The notes: generated from the sequence alone by a model not told the origin. Numbered from the stretch's first letter, positions 26,188 to 36,391 are shown. The stretch is DNA of 64,000 bases from Acidobacteriaceae bacterium (GCA_020247055.1 JADCJL010000133.1:1-64000); one strand, 5' to 3'. Program-made: numbers and translations.

Positions 26188-26943
26188 TCAGTAGTCCACG
26201 CGCACAAGATACAGCCCCTGCCCGGGGACCGTATTCCCCGCCCGGGCCCGCTGCGGGGTGGCCAGCAGGGCGCGCACCCCCTCCGCCGAGAGGTTCCCGC
26301 GACCGACCTCAATCAACGTCCCGACCAGATTCCGCACCATATGCTTCAAAAACCCGCTGCCTTCCACCCGGTAGAGCAGCAGCGGCCCCTCCTCGGCCAT
26401 CTCCGAGACCCAGATGCGCCGGACTTTGGAATGTCCCAGGGCATCCTTGGCATCGGCAGCCGAAAAGGAGGAGAAATCGTGTTCGCCGGCAAAAAGCGGC
26501 GCCGCGGTGATCATTGCCGTTACGTCGAGTGGATAGGGATGCGTGTAGACGTAGCGGGCCAGGTGGGGCGGGCAGATCCGCTCACGCCAGATGCGGTACT
26601 CATACCGTTTGCCGCGCGCGGAGAAGCGGGCATGAAAGTCGGCGGGCGCCTCCTCGGCGGCTACAATACGGATGGCCGGCGGCAGCAGTCGGTTCACGGC
26701 CCGCTGTAGGTTTTCGGGGGGAATCGGATTCGTTGTGCGAAACGAAGCCACCTGACCGAGGGCGTGGACCCCGGCGTCGGTTCGTCCGCTGCCGTGGATG
26801 GTGACCTTCTCCTTGGTAGCCTGCCAGAGCGCCCGCTCAATTTCGCTCTGAATCGTCACCTGGTCCGGTTGCACCTGCCAGCCGGCGTAGTCGGCCCCGT
26901 CGTAGGCGATGGTGAGCCGGAAGGTCCGGCCCTCAGGCGACAT
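26188..26943 (-). CDS. truA: tRNA pseudouridine(38-40) synthase
   Basis: Converts uridines 38-40 in the anticodon arm of many tRNAs to pseudouridine. The 251-residue protein has the catalytic loop GSGRTDAGVHALGQVASF with Asp56 as nucleophile, plus ARFSARGKRYEYRI and FLKHMVRNLVGTLIEVGRG near the C-terminus. Length is normal. The start overlaps the end of pyrE by 11 bp, indicating a pyrE-truA transcript. Confidence 0.97.
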   Translation of the reverse strand: MSPEGRTFRLTIAYDGADYAGWQVQPDQVTIQSEIERALWQATKEKVTIHGSGRTDAGVHALGQVASFRTTNPIPPENLQRAVNRLLPPAIRIVAAEEAPADFHARFSARGKRYEYRIWRERICPPHLARYVYTHPYPLDVTAMITAAPLFAGEHDFSSFSAADAKDALGHSKVRRIWVSEMAEEGPLLLYRVEGSGFLKHMVRNLVGTLIEVGRGNLSAEGVRALLATPQRARAGNTVPGQGLYLVRVDY

Positions 26944-27520
26944 TGCGCGAGCCGGGCTTGACGACCGGCAGGCCCTGCTGACACAGCGGACAGCTCGCCG
27001 GCTCCCACGCGGTCACCTGTAAGGTCGCCAGCGCAATCCGGGAGACGCCCACATCCGCCTGCCCGCCGCTGCGGTCGATGATCGACCCGGCGCCCAGCAC
27101 CGTGGCCCCGCAGCTGTTCAGAATCCCGATCACCTCGCGCGTGCTGCCGCCGGTCGTAATCACGTCCTCCACGACGACGACGGTCTCGCCGGGCTCAATC
27201 GCAAAGCCGCGCCGGAGCGTCATCTGGCCCGTGGCGTCCCGCTCGGTGAAGACGAACCGGCAATCGAGCGCGCGCGCCACCTCGTGCCCGATGATCAGGC
27301 CGCCCATGGCGGGGCTGACTACGGCATCAATCTTCTTCCCTCCCGCCATGGCCGTGAACTGCCGGCCGAGGGCCCCGCCAAAGCCGGCAGCGTGCACCGG
27401 ATACTGCAGGACCTTGGCGCACTGCAGGTACTCCGGGCTATGCAGCCCGCTCGTGAGCCGGAAATGGCCCCGCAGATAGGCACCGGTAGCCTCGAAAACC
27501 GCCAGAACAGGATCAGACAT
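26933..27520 (-). CDS. pyrE: Orotate phosphoribosyltransferase
   Basis: Joins orotate to PRPP to give OMP in pyrimidine synthesis. The 195-residue protein has the PRPP loop VVVVEDVITTGGSTRE, the FTERD segment and the family start AYLRGHFRLTSGLHSPEYLQCAKV. The ATG at 27520 is chosen over an upstream start at 27571 that only adds a basic leader unlike the family. Two C-terminal cysteines (CPLCQQG) look like the extra zinc-ribbon-like tail seen in some bacterial enzymes. Diverges from the TolC-like gene. Confidence 0.95.
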   Translation of the reverse strand: MSDPVLAVFEATGAYLRGHFRLTSGLHSPEYLQCAKVLQYPVHAAGFGGALGRQFTAMAGGKKIDAVVSPAMGGLIIGHEVARALDCRFVFTERDATGQMTLRRGFAIEPGETVVVVEDVITTGGSTREVIGILNSCGATVLGAGSIIDRSGGQADVGVSRIALATLQVTAWEPASCPLCQQGLPVVKPGSRNVA

Positions 27521-27698
27521 TCCCCGACAGGATACCAGGAGCCGCCCGCAATTCCCAACCCGCCTGCCCACCTCAAAAGCCTGTCTAACCTAAAATGAAG
27601 GATGGGTAACTCTTGCGCTACCATAGACGTGTTTCCTGGAACAACGGCCCTGTAGACATCGTCTCTATCCATATCTCTTTTCGATCCGACCCGAATCC

Positions 27699-29633
27699 AT
27701 GCATCTACTCCGACGTCCCCTTAGCCTCCTCTGCGCTCTGCTGCTGGCAAGCCCGGCAGCGCTGCCCCAACAGACCAGGAAGTCCGGCTCCTTTGGTAAC
27801 TGGTGGCAAGGCCGCTTCACTGACCCCTTCACCTGGCGCGAGATTGCGCCCGCCAATCTGAGCAACTCGAATCGCCTCGAACAACTGCTGCGCGCCGGCA
27901 AACTCTATCTCTCGCTGCAGGATACGATTGCCCTGGCACTCGAAAACAACCTGGATATAGAACTACAGCGCTTCGGCCCGAAGATCTCGGAAGCTGATCT
28001 CAATCGTGCCATCTCCGGCGGTATCGCCCGGAACCAGGGTAACTTCATCAATACCGGCACCGTGCAGGTGGGTGGCGATGGCGGCGGGGGCGGCAACGGT
28101 ATCGTCAGCAGCGGTGGCATTGAAAGCACCTCCCAGGCCGTCACCGCCGCGGCCACCGGTACCAGCCTGAACGTCGCGAACTTCGACCCCGTCTTTACCT
28201 CGACCATTCAACACAGTAAGACCACCCAGCCGCAGACCACCCTGTTCAACACCGGTACCAGTTCGCTGATCTCAATCCGGGATGTCTCCCAGTTCAGCGT
28301 CAGCAAAGCCTTCGTCTCCGGTACGACCGTTTCGCTCGGCTTCAACAACTTTATCTCGGAGCAGAACTCAGGCCGTCTCGATTTCAACCCGGCGCGCAAC
28401 GTCAACGCCAGCATCCAGGTGCAGCAGCGCCTGTTGCAGGGTTTTGGTTTTGCCGTCAACAACCGCAACATCCGGATCGGTCGCAATAACCTGAAGGTCT
28501 CGGGCCTCGCCTTCAAACAGCAGGTGATTACCACCGTTGCCGGCGTCATCGCCCGCTACTGGGACCTGGTGGCCGCCAACGAGGATGTGCTGGTCAAACG
28601 GCAGGCGCTCGCGCTGAACCAGAAACTGTACGAAGACAACAAGAAACAGGTGGAGATCGGCACCCTCGCGCCGATCGAAATCATCCGCGCCGAAGCAGAA
28701 GTGGCGCGTAGCCAGCAGGAGTTGACCATCTCGGAAACCAACCTGCTGCAGCAGGAGACGATTCTCAAAAACGCGCTTTCGCGCACCGGCGTCGCCAGCG
28801 CCTCGCTCGCTGATGCCCGGGTGATTGCTACAGACAAGATTCGCATTCCGGAAACCGAACCCATCGAACCGATTCAGGATCTGGTGGCCCGGGCCATGGA
28901 GAACCGGCCCGAAGTGGAGCAGTCTCGGATCAACATTGAAAGCGCCAAGATCGGCCTGGTCGGCACGAGGAACGCTCTGCGCCCCTCGATTGACGCCTTC
29001 GGCCGCCTTCAGAACAACGGATTGTCCGGTTCGCTGAACGCCCTTCCGATTCCCCCGGTTCCCGGCGCGACGAACACGGCCTCGCTGATACGGAACCCGG
29101 CCTCGGTGGATGGCTTCTTCCTGGGCGGCTACGGGACCGCACTCGGGCAGATTTTTCGGCGGAACTTTCCCGATTACGCCGTCGGTGTCACCCTGAACGT
29201 CCCGCTGCGGAACCGGGCGGCGCAGTCGGACATGGTCCGTGAACAACTCTCCGTCCGGCAGAGCGAAGTCCGCTTCCAGCAGCAGCAAAATCAGGTGCGG
29301 GTCGATGTGCAGAACGCTCTGATCAGTTTGCAGCAGGCCCGGGCCCGCTATCAGACCGCGACCAAGAATCGCGTGCTGCAGGAGCAGACCCTCGACGCCG
29401 AGCAGAAAAAGTACGGGCTCGGCGCCTCGACGATCTTTTTTGTCATCCAGGCCCAGCGCGATCTGACCTCCGCACAGGCCAACGAGGTGGCGGCGCTCAG
29501 CACTTACGCCCGTGCCCGGAACGATCTCGAGCGAGCAACCGGCCAAACCCTGGCCGCCAATAACATCAATATGGAAGAGGCGATCCAGGGTGTCGTCTCC
29601 CGGCCGCCAAGTACCGTTCCAGGCGTCCAATAG
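27699..29633 (+). CDS. TolC-family outer-membrane efflux protein
   Basis: A 644-residue protein with a signal peptide (MHLLRRPLSLLCALLLASPA) and two outer-membrane-efflux-protein repeats. Each repeat has long amphipathic coiled helices, for example LDIELQRFG..., VIARYWDLVAANEDVLVKRQAL, and RVDVQNALISLQQARARYQ. A glycine-rich insert near residue 125 (GGDGGGGGNG) probably lies in an extracellular loop. It is about 150 residues longer than E. coli TolC, typical for Acidobacteria. No pump subunits are adjacent. Two dyads and a perfect inverted repeat follow its stop. Confidence 0.92.
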   Translation: MHLLRRPLSLLCALLLASPAALPQQTRKSGSFGNWWQGRFTDPFTWREIAPANLSNSNRLEQLLRAGKLYLSLQDTIALALENNLDIELQRFGPKISEADLNRAISGGIARNQGNFINTGTVQVGGDGGGGGNGIVSSGGIESTSQAVTAAATGTSLNVANFDPVFTSTIQHSKTTQPQTTLFNTGTSSLISIRDVSQFSVSKAFVSGTTVSLGFNNFISEQNSGRLDFNPARNVNASIQVQQRLLQGFGFAVNNRNIRIGRNNLKVSGLAFKQQVITTVAGVIARYWDLVAANEDVLVKRQALALNQKLYEDNKKQVEIGTLAPIEIIRAEAEVARSQQELTISETNLLQQETILKNALSRTGVASASLADARVIATDKIRIPETEPIEPIQDLVARAMENRPEVEQSRINIESAKIGLVGTRNALRPSIDAFGRLQNNGLSGSLNALPIPPVPGATNTASLIRNPASVDGFFLGGYGTALGQIFRRNFPDYAVGVTLNVPLRNRAAQSDMVREQLSVRQSEVRFQQQQNQVRVDVQNALISLQQARARYQTATKNRVLQEQTLDAEQKKYGLGASTIFFVIQAQRDLTSAQANEVAALSTYARARNDLERATGQTLAANNINMEEAIQGVVSRPPSTVPGVQ

Positions 29634-29638
29634 GGCAC

Positions 29639-29696
29639 TGTTCCAAATCGGGATTCCCAAAAGGGAACACAGAACCGAAACTGAACCGGATTCGGT
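29639..29696 (+). promoter_or_regulatory. Dyad elements that may be activator sites for the sigma-54 promoter
   Basis: Three small inverted repeats: TGTTCC (29639-29644) with GGGAACA (29663-29669), a near-palindrome GGGATTCCC (29650-29658), and ACCGAA (29674-29679) with TTCGGT (29691-29696). They lie about 100-160 bp upstream of the predicted start of transcription, the usual place for enhancer-binding-protein sites. Assignment is by position and symmetry only. Confidence 0.35.
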
Positions 29697-29730
29697 AGCG
29701 GCAAGGTACCGTTCCTCCCAGAAAACGGGC

Positions 29731-29766
29731 AGACGGGCGGGAAATCGGCAGATTTCCCGCCCGTCT
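29731..29766. repeat. Perfect 16-bp inverted repeat next to the sigma-54 promoter
   Basis: AGACGGGCGGGAAATC (29731-29746), loop GGCA, and its exact complement (29751-29766). No T-run follows, so it is a poor intrinsic terminator for the TolC-like gene. It ends 6 bp before the -24 element, so it could be an operator or a transcript-blocking hairpin. Confidence 0.85.
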
Positions 29767-29770
29767 ACGT

Positions 29771-29787
29771 TTGGCACGCTATTTGCA
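29771..29787 (+). promoter_or_regulatory. Sigma-54 (RpoN) promoter
   Basis: TTGGCACG, four bases, TTGCA: the -24 GG is at 29773-29774 and the -12 GC at 29785-29786, exactly 12 bp apart. This is an almost perfect match to the RpoN consensus. Transcription would begin near 29798, in a stretch without an established gene. Confidence 0.8.
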
Positions 29788-29797
29788 AAGAGTAATA

Positions 29798-30037
29798 GCG
29801 TGATGAAGCCGGGAAGGGCTCAAGCGGTGATGGTTGTTCCTCGCTAGTTTCCTCAGTTGAACCCGCCAGTAAGCAGTAACCCCTTGAATCCCTCCATCAA
29901 CCCCGCCCAACCGATCCGCCTGAGCCTTCAGCCTGGTTTTCGTCACGCCGGTTTGTGTTTTTTCCGTATGTGTTCACTCCGAAGTACATTTTTTACTGCC
30001 TGTCTTCAAGAAAACCTGAAGACAGGCATTTTTTTTT
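29798..30037 (+). ncRNA. Putative sigma-54-dependent small RNA
   Basis: About 240 nt between the sigma-54 promoter and a strong intrinsic terminator, with no convincing coding sequence (only a 14-codon ATG ORF at 29802). A start and stop so cleanly placed suggest an independent regulatory RNA. Alternatively it is a long leader whose terminator controls what follows at 30042 onward. No RNA family recognised. Confidence 0.5.
29997..30037 (+). terminator. Strong intrinsic terminator
   Basis: A perfect 12-bp stem, TGCCTGTCTTCA (29997-30008) and TGAAGACAGGCA (30017-30028), with loop AGAAAACC and nine T residues (30029-30037). It would end the sigma-54-driven transcript. Confidence 0.9.
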
Positions 30038-30324
30038 CGATATGTCTCCCATGGAAAACGTTGGCATCCAATTTGATCTGATGAACCTCGCTGTCGCGGT
30101 TGCGCAGCAGGAGAGTTTCCCGGCGACCTGCCTACCCTCCCTCCGCGATTCGCTGCAGGAACTGGCGAATCTCCCGGTTCCGCAGTCCGTCGCACCGGCC
30201 GCCCTGTCCACCCGTTAGGCACGTGCGGCAACGTCCCGGTCTGGTGCGGCCCCCATTATGTTGAGGGTATTGTGCTGAGGGTCTTGTGCTGCCGCGATCG
30301 CGGCGACGGTACTATACTGAAGGG

Positions 30325-30738
30325 GTGCGTCTCCTCTTTGCGACTCTTCTGGTTTTGATCTCCTGCGCCAAGGCGCCCCAAACCAAAGAGGCCGTCAAGC
30401 AAGCCATTGTCGACTACCTGGCCAAGCGGGACGATATGATGGCCTCTTCGATGGAGGTAGAGGTTGTCAGCGTCGACTTCAAACAGAAAGAGGCCGAAGC
30501 GGTGGCGAGCATCGGCCCCAAAGACTCACCGGGTTCCGGGATCCGGATCTCCTACACGCTCGAGGCCGAGGGGGCGAAGTGGGTCGTGAAGCGCAAGCCT
30601 GGACCTGCTCCCGCGGCTACCCCAAATCCGCATACGCCCTCCGCCCCGGTCCATGAAGGATTCGACGGCAGCGCTCCGGTGGGCAAAGACCTTCCGGCCG
30701 GTCATCCGCCGATCCCGGCTACTCCCGGAAAGCCGTGA
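30325..30738 (+). CDS. Putative lipoprotein, hypothetical
   Basis: A 137-residue protein starting at GTG 30325 with the lipoprotein signal LLFATLLVLISCAKAP, cysteine in the lipobox. The middle is a small alpha/beta domain (VKQAIVDYLAKRDDMM ... WVVKRK), and the last 50 residues are proline-rich and disordered. A good -10 element (TATACT, 30313-30318) lies just before the GTG, so the mRNA may start at or near the start codon (leaderless). The stop overlaps the next gene as GTGA. Function unknown. Confidence 0.7.
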   Translation: MRLLFATLLVLISCAKAPQTKEAVKQAIVDYLAKRDDMMASSMEVEVVSVDFKQKEAEAVASIGPKDSPGSGIRISYTLEAEGAKWVVKRKPGPAPAATPNPHTPSAPVHEGFDGSAPVGKDLPAGHPPIPATPGKP

Positions 30739-31886
30739 TCCGTTCGGTCGCCGTCCTCGGAGGGGGGCCTGCCGGTTCCATGGCCGCCGAACGACTGGCC
30801 ACCGCCGGGTTTGAGACGCGGCTCATTGACGAAAAGCTGGCCTGGGAGAAACCGTGCGGTGGCGGCGTCACCTGGAAGGCCTATAGTCGCTATCCCTTTC
30901 TGCGCGCAGCCTTATCCCATCCCGTCTCCGCCACTTTCCTCGAGGCTGACGGCACCGGACCGCTCCGGCTCGATCTCGATCATCCGCTGCTGATCTTCTC
31001 CCGCCGGGAACTCAATCAGCTGCTGCTCGATCGCGCCGCCGCTGCCGGGGCCGACCTCGTGGCAACGCGCGTGACGGCCATCGACCGGCAGGGCGCCGGC
31101 TGGCGAATCACCACTCGCTCCGGTACCCCCTTGACGGCCGATTTCCTGGTCGTTGCCACCGGCGCGCGCAACCCCCTCCGCGAAGTCGGCACCGCCTGGA
31201 CCGCCGCCGACGCGATGATCGCCCTCGGTTACTACATCCCGTCCGCCCAGAACCACGTCGATATCCGCTTTTTTACCGGTCTTGAGGGCTACATTTGGGT
31301 CTTTCCGCGCAACGGCCACCTGTCGGCCGGCATTTGCGGCAAGCAGGAGGCGGCGGCCGCCCTGCGCCAGCGCCTCGAACACTATCTCAGCGGCCGCGGC
31401 ATCTCCTATAAAGAGGGACGATTCTACGCCCACATGCTGCCCTCGCTGGACTTCGACTCCTGGCCGGCGAACCGGCTTGCCGGCCCTGGTTGGCTTGCCG
31501 CGGGCGACGCCGCCGGACTCGTTGACCCGGTCACCGGCGAAGGCATCTACTACGCCATGCGCTCCGGTGATCTGGCCGGCCAACTGCTGGCCGACGGACG
31601 CCCCGAACAGTACGCCGCCGCGGTTCGCTCCGAGTTTGCCGACGATCTGGCCTACGCCGCCACCCTCGCTCAGCGGGTCTACCTCGGCCGATTCTGTGGC
31701 GGCTCCAACACGACCCGCCTGCTGCAGTTCGTCCGCCGTAGCCGCCACCTGCATGGCATCCTGCAGGAACTCTTCGCCGGCACCCTCAGCTACCGGGACC
31801 TGCGCACCCGCATCCGCGGAAACTTCCACTCCACCGTGGCCGAGATTGCCGTCAACGCCTTTCTGCGGCGCATGGTCACCCCCTGA
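30735..31886 (+). CDS. FAD-dependent geranylgeranyl-reductase-family oxidoreductase
   Basis: A 383-residue flavoprotein. FAD motifs are [19 protein letters not shown] at the N-terminus, the [14 protein letters not shown] strand and the [20 protein letters not shown] segment that binds the flavin ribityl. The CGGGVTWKA pattern after residue 40 is typical of geranylgeranyl reductases and related lipid or quinone reductases. Substrate could be a polyprenyl chain such as the menaquinone side chain; not shown here. GTG start at 30735 is coupled to the lipoprotein gene; hemL begins 5 bp after its stop. Confidence 0.88.
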   Translation: MIRSVAVLGGGPAGSMAAERLATAGFETRLIDEKLAWEKPCGGGVTWKAYSRYPFLRAALSHPVSATFLEADGTGPLRLDLDHPLLIFSRRELNQLLLDRAAAAGADLVATRVTAIDRQGAGWRITTRSGTPLTADFLVVATGARNPLREVGTAWTAADAMIALGYYIPSAQNHVDIRFFTGLEGYIWVFPRNGHLSAGICGKQEAAAALRQRLEHYLSGRGISYKEGRFYAHMLPSLDFDSWPANRLAGPGWLAAGDAAGLVDPVTGEGIYYAMRSGDLAGQLLADGRPEQYAAAVRSEFADDLAYAATLAQRVYLGRFCGGSNTTRLLQFVRRSRHLHGILQELFAGTLSYRDLRTRIRGNFHSTVAEIAVNAFLRRMVTP

Positions 31887-31891
31887 AAAAT

Positions 31892-33151
31892 ATGTCTACC
31901 ACCCGTTCTGAAGCCCTGCTGGCCCGAGGCCAACACCTGATTCCCGGCGGCGTCAACTCGCCCGTCCGCGCCTTCCGCAGCGTCGGCGGCACGCCCCGCT
32001 TCATCGCGCGCGCCCAAGGCGCCCGCCTGTTCGACGTCGATGGCAACGAGTTCATCGACTACATCGGCTCCTGGGGACCCATGCTGATCGGCCACCGCCA
32101 TCCGGATATCCTCGCCGCGATCGAGAAGGCCCTCACCATCGGTACCTCCTTCGGCGCCCCCACCGAACTCGAACTCGAACTGGCCGAAGAGATCATCGAC
32201 GCCGTCCCCAGCATGGAGATGCTTCGCCTGGTCAACTCCGGCACCGAAGCCACCATGTCGGCCCTGCGCGTCGCCCGTGGCTTCACCGGCCGCGACCTCA
32301 CCATCAAGTTCGAGGGCTGCTACCACGGCCACGTCGACAGCCTCCTCGTCAAGGCCGGCAGCGGTATGGCCACCCTCGGCATCGCCGACACGCAGGGCGT
32401 CCCTAGGGGTTTTTCCGATACCACCCTCGCGCTCCCCTACAACTCCGTCGAAGCGCTCGAAGTCGCTTTCGCCGAACGCGGCGACCAGATTGCCGCCGTG
32501 ATTCTCGAACCTGTCGTGGGCAACATGGGCTGCGTCATCCCCACGCCCGAGTTCCTCGCCGCCCTGCAGCGGCTGACCCGGAAACACGGCGCTCTGCTGA
32601 TCTTCGACGAGGTGATGACGGGCTTCCGCCTCGCCCGCGGCGGTGCGCAGGAGCGCTTCGGCATCCGGCCCGACCTGTCCACCTTCGGCAAAGTGATTGG
32701 CGGCGGTCTCCCCATTGGCGCCTACGGCGGCCGCCGCGATGTCATGAGCAAGGTGGCGCCCGTGGGGCCCATCTACCAGGCCGGCACCCTCAGCGGCAAT
32801 CCGCTCGCCGTCAGCGCCGGGCTAGCCATGCTCCGGCATATCAAGGCGCATCCGGAGATCTACCCGTATCTTGAAAAGATCACCGCGCGCCTGTGCGAAA
32901 ACCCGCCGCCCGGGGTCACCGTCAACCGCGTTGGTAGCATGTTCACCATGTTCTTTACCGAAACCCCGGTAACCGACTACGAAACGGCCAAAACCTCCGA
33001 TACCGCGCGCTTTGCCCGGTTCTTCCACCATCTGCTCGGCGAAGGGATCTATTTCGCACCCAGTCAGTTCGAAGCCGGTTTCGTCAGTGCCGCGCACACC
33101 GAAGCGGATATCGAGAGGACCCGCCAGGCCATCCATCGCTTCTTCGTCTGA
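31892..33151 (+). CDS. hemL: Glutamate-1-semialdehyde 2,1-aminomutase
   Basis: A PLP enzyme making 5-aminolevulinate for heme and corrinoid synthesis through the C5 route. The 419-residue protein shows [14 protein letters not shown], the [17 protein letters not shown] phosphate cup, and [19 protein letters not shown] with PLP-binding Lys267. The ATG at 31892 follows the reductase gene by 5 bp, so the lipoprotein, reductase and hemL genes probably form one transcript that ends at the hairpin at 33191. Confidence 0.97.
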   Translation: MSTTRSEALLARGQHLIPGGVNSPVRAFRSVGGTPRFIARAQGARLFDVDGNEFIDYIGSWGPMLIGHRHPDILAAIEKALTIGTSFGAPTELELELAEEIIDAVPSMEMLRLVNSGTEATMSALRVARGFTGRDLTIKFEGCYHGHVDSLLVKAGSGMATLGIADTQGVPRGFSDTTLALPYNSVEALEVAFAERGDQIAAVILEPVVGNMGCVIPTPEFLAALQRLTRKHGALLIFDEVMTGFRLARGGAQERFGIRPDLSTFGKVIGGGLPIGAYGGRRDVMSKVAPVGPIYQAGTLSGNPLAVSAGLAMLRHIKAHPEIYPYLEKITARLCENPPPGVTVNRVGSMFTMFFTETPVTDYETAKTSDTARFARFFHHLLGEGIYFAPSQFEAGFVSAAHTEADIERTRQAIHRFFV

Positions 33152-33182
33152 CGTCTCTTTTCCGGAGCAAAAAACCTGGGCA

Positions 33183-33219
33183 AAAAAAAGGACCCGGCGA
33201 GGGAGCCGGGTCTTCTTTA
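33183..33219. terminator. Bidirectional terminator between hemL and leuD
   Basis: GACCCGGC (33191-33198) pairs with GCCGGGTC (33205-33212) around GAGGGA, with TTCTTTAA on the right and a run of A residues on the left that becomes a U-run in the other direction. It serves the two converging operons. Confidence 0.85.
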
Positions 33220-33304
33220 ATCCTGGGAATGGAAAGGAACTCTCAGCAGCAGCGCGGGCCGCGCCGCCTTACGAAAAGAGAGTGTCCGCTGCCTAGGAAA
33301 AATC

Positions 33305-33901
33305 TCAGATTAATGTGTTTAAAGAAAGCGACCGTCCCGCTTCGAAGGTCGCAATGGCCGCCTCCTGCTTCAGGACATAGCCGATCTCGTCGACACCCTG
33401 CAGCAGGCAGTCCTTGGCAAACGCATCGATCGGGAAGGTGACCACCGGGCCCCCGGGCCACGTCAGCGTCTGCGCGGGCAGGTCGATGGTGACCGCCAGC
33501 GCCGGGTTTTCGCCCAGCGCCGCAAACAAAGCCGTGTGTGCCTCTTTGGGCATCACGATCGGCAGCAGCCGGTTCTTGAGCGAGTTCTGCTTGAAAATAT
33601 CGGCAAAGCTCGTCGAAAGCACGGCTTGGAGCCCGTATTGCGTCAGCGCCCAGGGCGCATGCTCCCGGCTCGACCCGCAGCCGAAGTTATCTCCGGCCAA
33701 CAGCACCTTGGAGGCCTTGGCGGCCGGGGTGTTCAGTACGAAGTCGGCCTTGGGCGAACCATCGGCGTTGTAGCGCCAGTCAAAGAACAACTGGTCGCCC
33801 AAACCCTCTTTCGAGATCGTTTTCAAAAACCGCGCCGGAATGATCTGGTCGGTATCAATGTTGTCGTTGGGCAGCACGGCTACCGTCGAATGGATCTGCA
33901 T
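33305..33901 (-). CDS. leuD: 3-isopropylmalate dehydratase small subunit
   Basis: Small subunit of the isomerase that converts 2- to 3-isopropylmalate. The 198-residue protein has [16 protein letters not shown] and the swivel-domain loop [20 protein letters not shown]. It is the last gene of leuA-leuB-leuC-leuD, 2 bp after leuC. Confidence 0.97.
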   Translation of the reverse strand: MQIHSTVAVLPNDNIDTDQIIPARFLKTISKEGLGDQLFFDWRYNADGSPKADFVLNTPAAKASKVLLAGDNFGCGSSREHAPWALTQYGLQAVLSTSFADIFKQNSLKNRLLPIVMPKEAHTALFAALGENPALAVTIDLPAQTLTWPGGPVVTFPIDAFAKDCLLQGVDEIGYVLKQEAAIATFEAGRSLSLNTLI

Positions 33902-33903
33902 GG

Positions 33904-35313
33904 TTATAGGCTCCTCACGTCGGTGACCACGCCCGTCACGGCGCTCGCGGCCGCCGTCAACGGGCTAGCCAGGAACGTCCGTCCCCCCTTGCCCTGCCGG
34001 CCCTCGAAGTTCCGGTTGGAGGTGGAGACGCTGTACTGCCCCGGCGACAACTGGTCGCCGTTCATGGCAATACACATCGAACAGCCGGCCTCGCGCCACT
34101 CGGCGCCCGCTTCGCGAAACACCCGGTCGAGTCCTTCGGCCTCGGCCTGCCGCTTAATCTCCTGCGAACCGGGTACCACCATCATCCGCACCCCGGGATT
34201 GACCTTCCGGCCCGCGAGCACGCTGGCCGCCGCCCGCAGGTCGGTCATCCGCGAGTTGGTGCAGGAACCGATGAAGACTACATCGATCTTCTGGCCCGCA
34301 ATCGGCTGGCCGGCTTCGAGATTCATATACTGCAGCGCCTTGCGCAGCGACTCCCGTTCGAGCGGGTCCTGCTGCGCGGCTGGGTCGGGCACCGCGCCCG
34401 AAATCGCCATCCCCATACCGGGGTTGGTGCCGAAGGTAATCATGGGTTCGAGCGTATCGGCGTCGATGCGCACGGAATGATCATAAGTCGCCCCCTCGTC
34501 GGTGGGCAGCGTCTTCCAGAAGGCAACCGCTTGGTCCCACGCCTCGCCCTGGGGCGCAAACTTGCGGCCCTTGATGTACTCGTAGGTCTTCTCGTCCGGG
34601 GCGATCAGTCCGGCGCGGGCCCCGGCCTCGATCGACATGTTGCACACCGTCATCCGCTCTTCCATCGATAGCGACCGAATGGCCGAACCGGTAAACTCGA
34701 ACACGCAGCCCGTCCCGCCGCCGATGCCGATCTTGGCGCACAGGGCGAGAATGATGTCCTTGGCCGAGACGCCCGGCTTCAGCGTCCCTTCGACGTTTAC
34801 TTCAAACGTCTTCGAGGGCCGCTGCAGCAGACACTGCGTCGCCAGCACCATCTCCACTTCGCTGGTCCCGATGCCGAAAGCCAGCGCTCCGAAGGCGCCG
34901 TGCGTCGCCGTATGGCTATCGCCGCAGACGACCGTCATCCCGGGCTGGGTCAGGCCCTGTTCCGGTCCGATGACGTGGACAATGCCCTGATTCCGGTCCT
35001 GAAAGCCAAAGTAGGGAATCCCGAACTCTTCGGCGTTCTTTTCAAGCTGCGCCACCTGTGCGGCCGCCACCTGGTCGACAATCGGCAGGTTCCGGGGCGT
35101 GGTCGGGGTGGAGTGGTCCACCGTGGCGAAGGTCAGATCGGGCCGCCGCACCCGGACGCCGCGCTCGCGCAGGCCGGAAAATGCCTGCGGCGAAGTCACT
35201 TCGTGCACCAGGTGCAGGTCGATAAAGAGGACCGCCGGGGCGCCCTCGCGCTGCGCCACAATGTGGTTGTCCCAAACTTTTTCAATAATCGTGCGGGGTT
35301 TATTCGATGGCAT
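33904..35313 (-). CDS. leuC: 3-isopropylmalate dehydratase large subunit
   Basis: Large, Fe-S-bearing subunit of isopropylmalate isomerase, 469 residues. Cluster cysteines are in [15 protein letters not shown] and [13 protein letters not shown]; other motifs are [25 protein letters not shown] and [16 protein letters not shown]. It overlaps the end of leuB by 14 bp, so it is translated from the same mRNA. The length and order are normal for the heterodimeric type. Confidence 0.97.
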   Translation of the reverse strand: MPSNKPRTIIEKVWDNHIVAQREGAPAVLFIDLHLVHEVTSPQAFSGLRERGVRVRRPDLTFATVDHSTPTTPRNLPIVDQVAAAQVAQLEKNAEEFGIPYFGFQDRNQGIVHVIGPEQGLTQPGMTVVCGDSHTATHGAFGALAFGIGTSEVEMVLATQCLLQRPSKTFEVNVEGTLKPGVSAKDIILALCAKIGIGGGTGCVFEFTGSAIRSLSMEERMTVCNMSIEAGARAGLIAPDEKTYEYIKGRKFAPQGEAWDQAVAFWKTLPTDEGATYDHSVRIDADTLEPMITFGTNPGMGMAISGAVPDPAAQQDPLERESLRKALQYMNLEAGQPIAGQKIDVVFIGSCTNSRMTDLRAAASVLAGRKVNPGVRMMVVPGSQEIKRQAEAEGLDRVFREAGAEWREAGCSMCIAMNGDQLSPGQYSVSTSNRNFEGRQGKGGRTFLASPLTAAASAVTGVVTDVRSL

Positions 35314-36385
35314 TGGCTACCGCCTCTCCTACTTCCGTCGTCGTGGCCGGGGTGCCTTGCGGCTTCAGGTCGGCCGTGGTCCGGCCGGAGTTCAACACCG
35401 CTTCAATGGCTGTGTTCACCGCAGCGGCTTCCTTGAGCAGACCAAACGAGTACTCGAGCATCGCCGCCACCGAGCCGATGGCGCCGAGCGGATTGGCTTT
35501 GTTTTGTCCGGCGATGTCCGGCGCCGAGCCGTGCACCGGCTCGTAGAGACCCACCCAGGCCCCCGAAGGCCGCTGCGCCCCGATCGAGGCCGACGGCAGC
35601 ATGCCGATGGACCCGGCAAGCACCGCGCCCTCGTCGCTAAGAATGTCGCCGAACATGTTCTCCATGACCAACACGTCAAACCGCCGCGGATTGAGCACCA
35701 GCTGCATCGCCGCGTTGTCGACAAGAATATGTTCCAGCTCCACGTCCGGAAATTCGGGGGCGACCTCGTTGACCACTTTGCGCCAGAGTTGCGAGGTTTC
35801 GAGCACGTTCGACTTATCCACACTCGCCAGCTTCTTGCGCCGGTTCCGCGCCAGACCAAACGCCATGCGCGTGATGCGCGCAATCTCGGCGCGCGTATAA
35901 GTCATCGTATTGGTGCCACGTTCCGTGTCGCCGGAGCCCTCGATGCCGCGCGGCGTACCGTAATAGATGCCGCCGTTCAGCTCGCGGACAATGATCATGT
36001 CCGTACCGGTCACCAGGTGGTTCTTGAGCGGGCTGCTCTCAATGAGCGCCGGATAGGCCCGCACCGGACGCAGGTTGGCGTACACGCCCAGGACCTTCCG
36101 GATGCCCAGCAACCCCTTTTCGGGACGCCGCTCGGGCGGGGCATTGTCGAACTCCGGCAGACCCACGGCGCCCATCAGCGTTGCGTCGGCCTCGACGGCC
36201 AGCTTCGCCGTCTCGTCCGGGAACGGGGTGCCGGTCTGGTGGATGGCGATGCCGCCCAGCAGACCCTCCGTCAGACGCAGACTATGGCCGAAGGTGGTGC
36301 ACACCTTTTCCAAAACGCGAACGGCTTGCCGAGTCACCTCGACCCCGATGCCGTCGCCGGGGAGAATCAATACGTTCAATTGCAT
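35300..36385 (-). CDS. leuB: 3-isopropylmalate dehydrogenase
   Basis: Oxidises and decarboxylates 3-isopropylmalate to 2-ketoisocaproate with NAD. The 361-residue protein has [37 protein letters not shown], the [10 protein letters not shown] loop and [21 protein letters not shown] that places isopropylmalate and NAD. It follows leuA by 6 bp. Confidence 0.97.
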   Translation of the reverse strand: MQLNVLILPGDGIGVEVTRQAVRVLEKVCTTFGHSLRLTEGLLGGIAIHQTGTPFPDETAKLAVEADATLMGAVGLPEFDNAPPERRPEKGLLGIRKVLGVYANLRPVRAYPALIESSPLKNHLVTGTDMIIVRELNGGIYYGTPRGIEGSGDTERGTNTMTYTRAEIARITRMAFGLARNRRKKLASVDKSNVLETSQLWRKVVNEVAPEFPDVELEHILVDNAAMQLVLNPRRFDVLVMENMFGDILSDEGAVLAGSIGMLPSASIGAQRPSGAWVGLYEPVHGSAPDIAGQNKANPLGAIGSVAAMLEYSFGLLKEAAAVNTAIEAVLNSGRTTADLKPQGTPATTTEVGEAVANAIE

Positions 36386-36391
36386 GTCTGT

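Noticed and set aside
30042-30218. 58-codon ORF right after the sigma-54 locus terminator (MSPMENVGIQFDL...)
   Set aside because: No ribosome site, start only 5 bp after the terminator T-run, no recognisable family; kept only as a possible product of terminator read-through.
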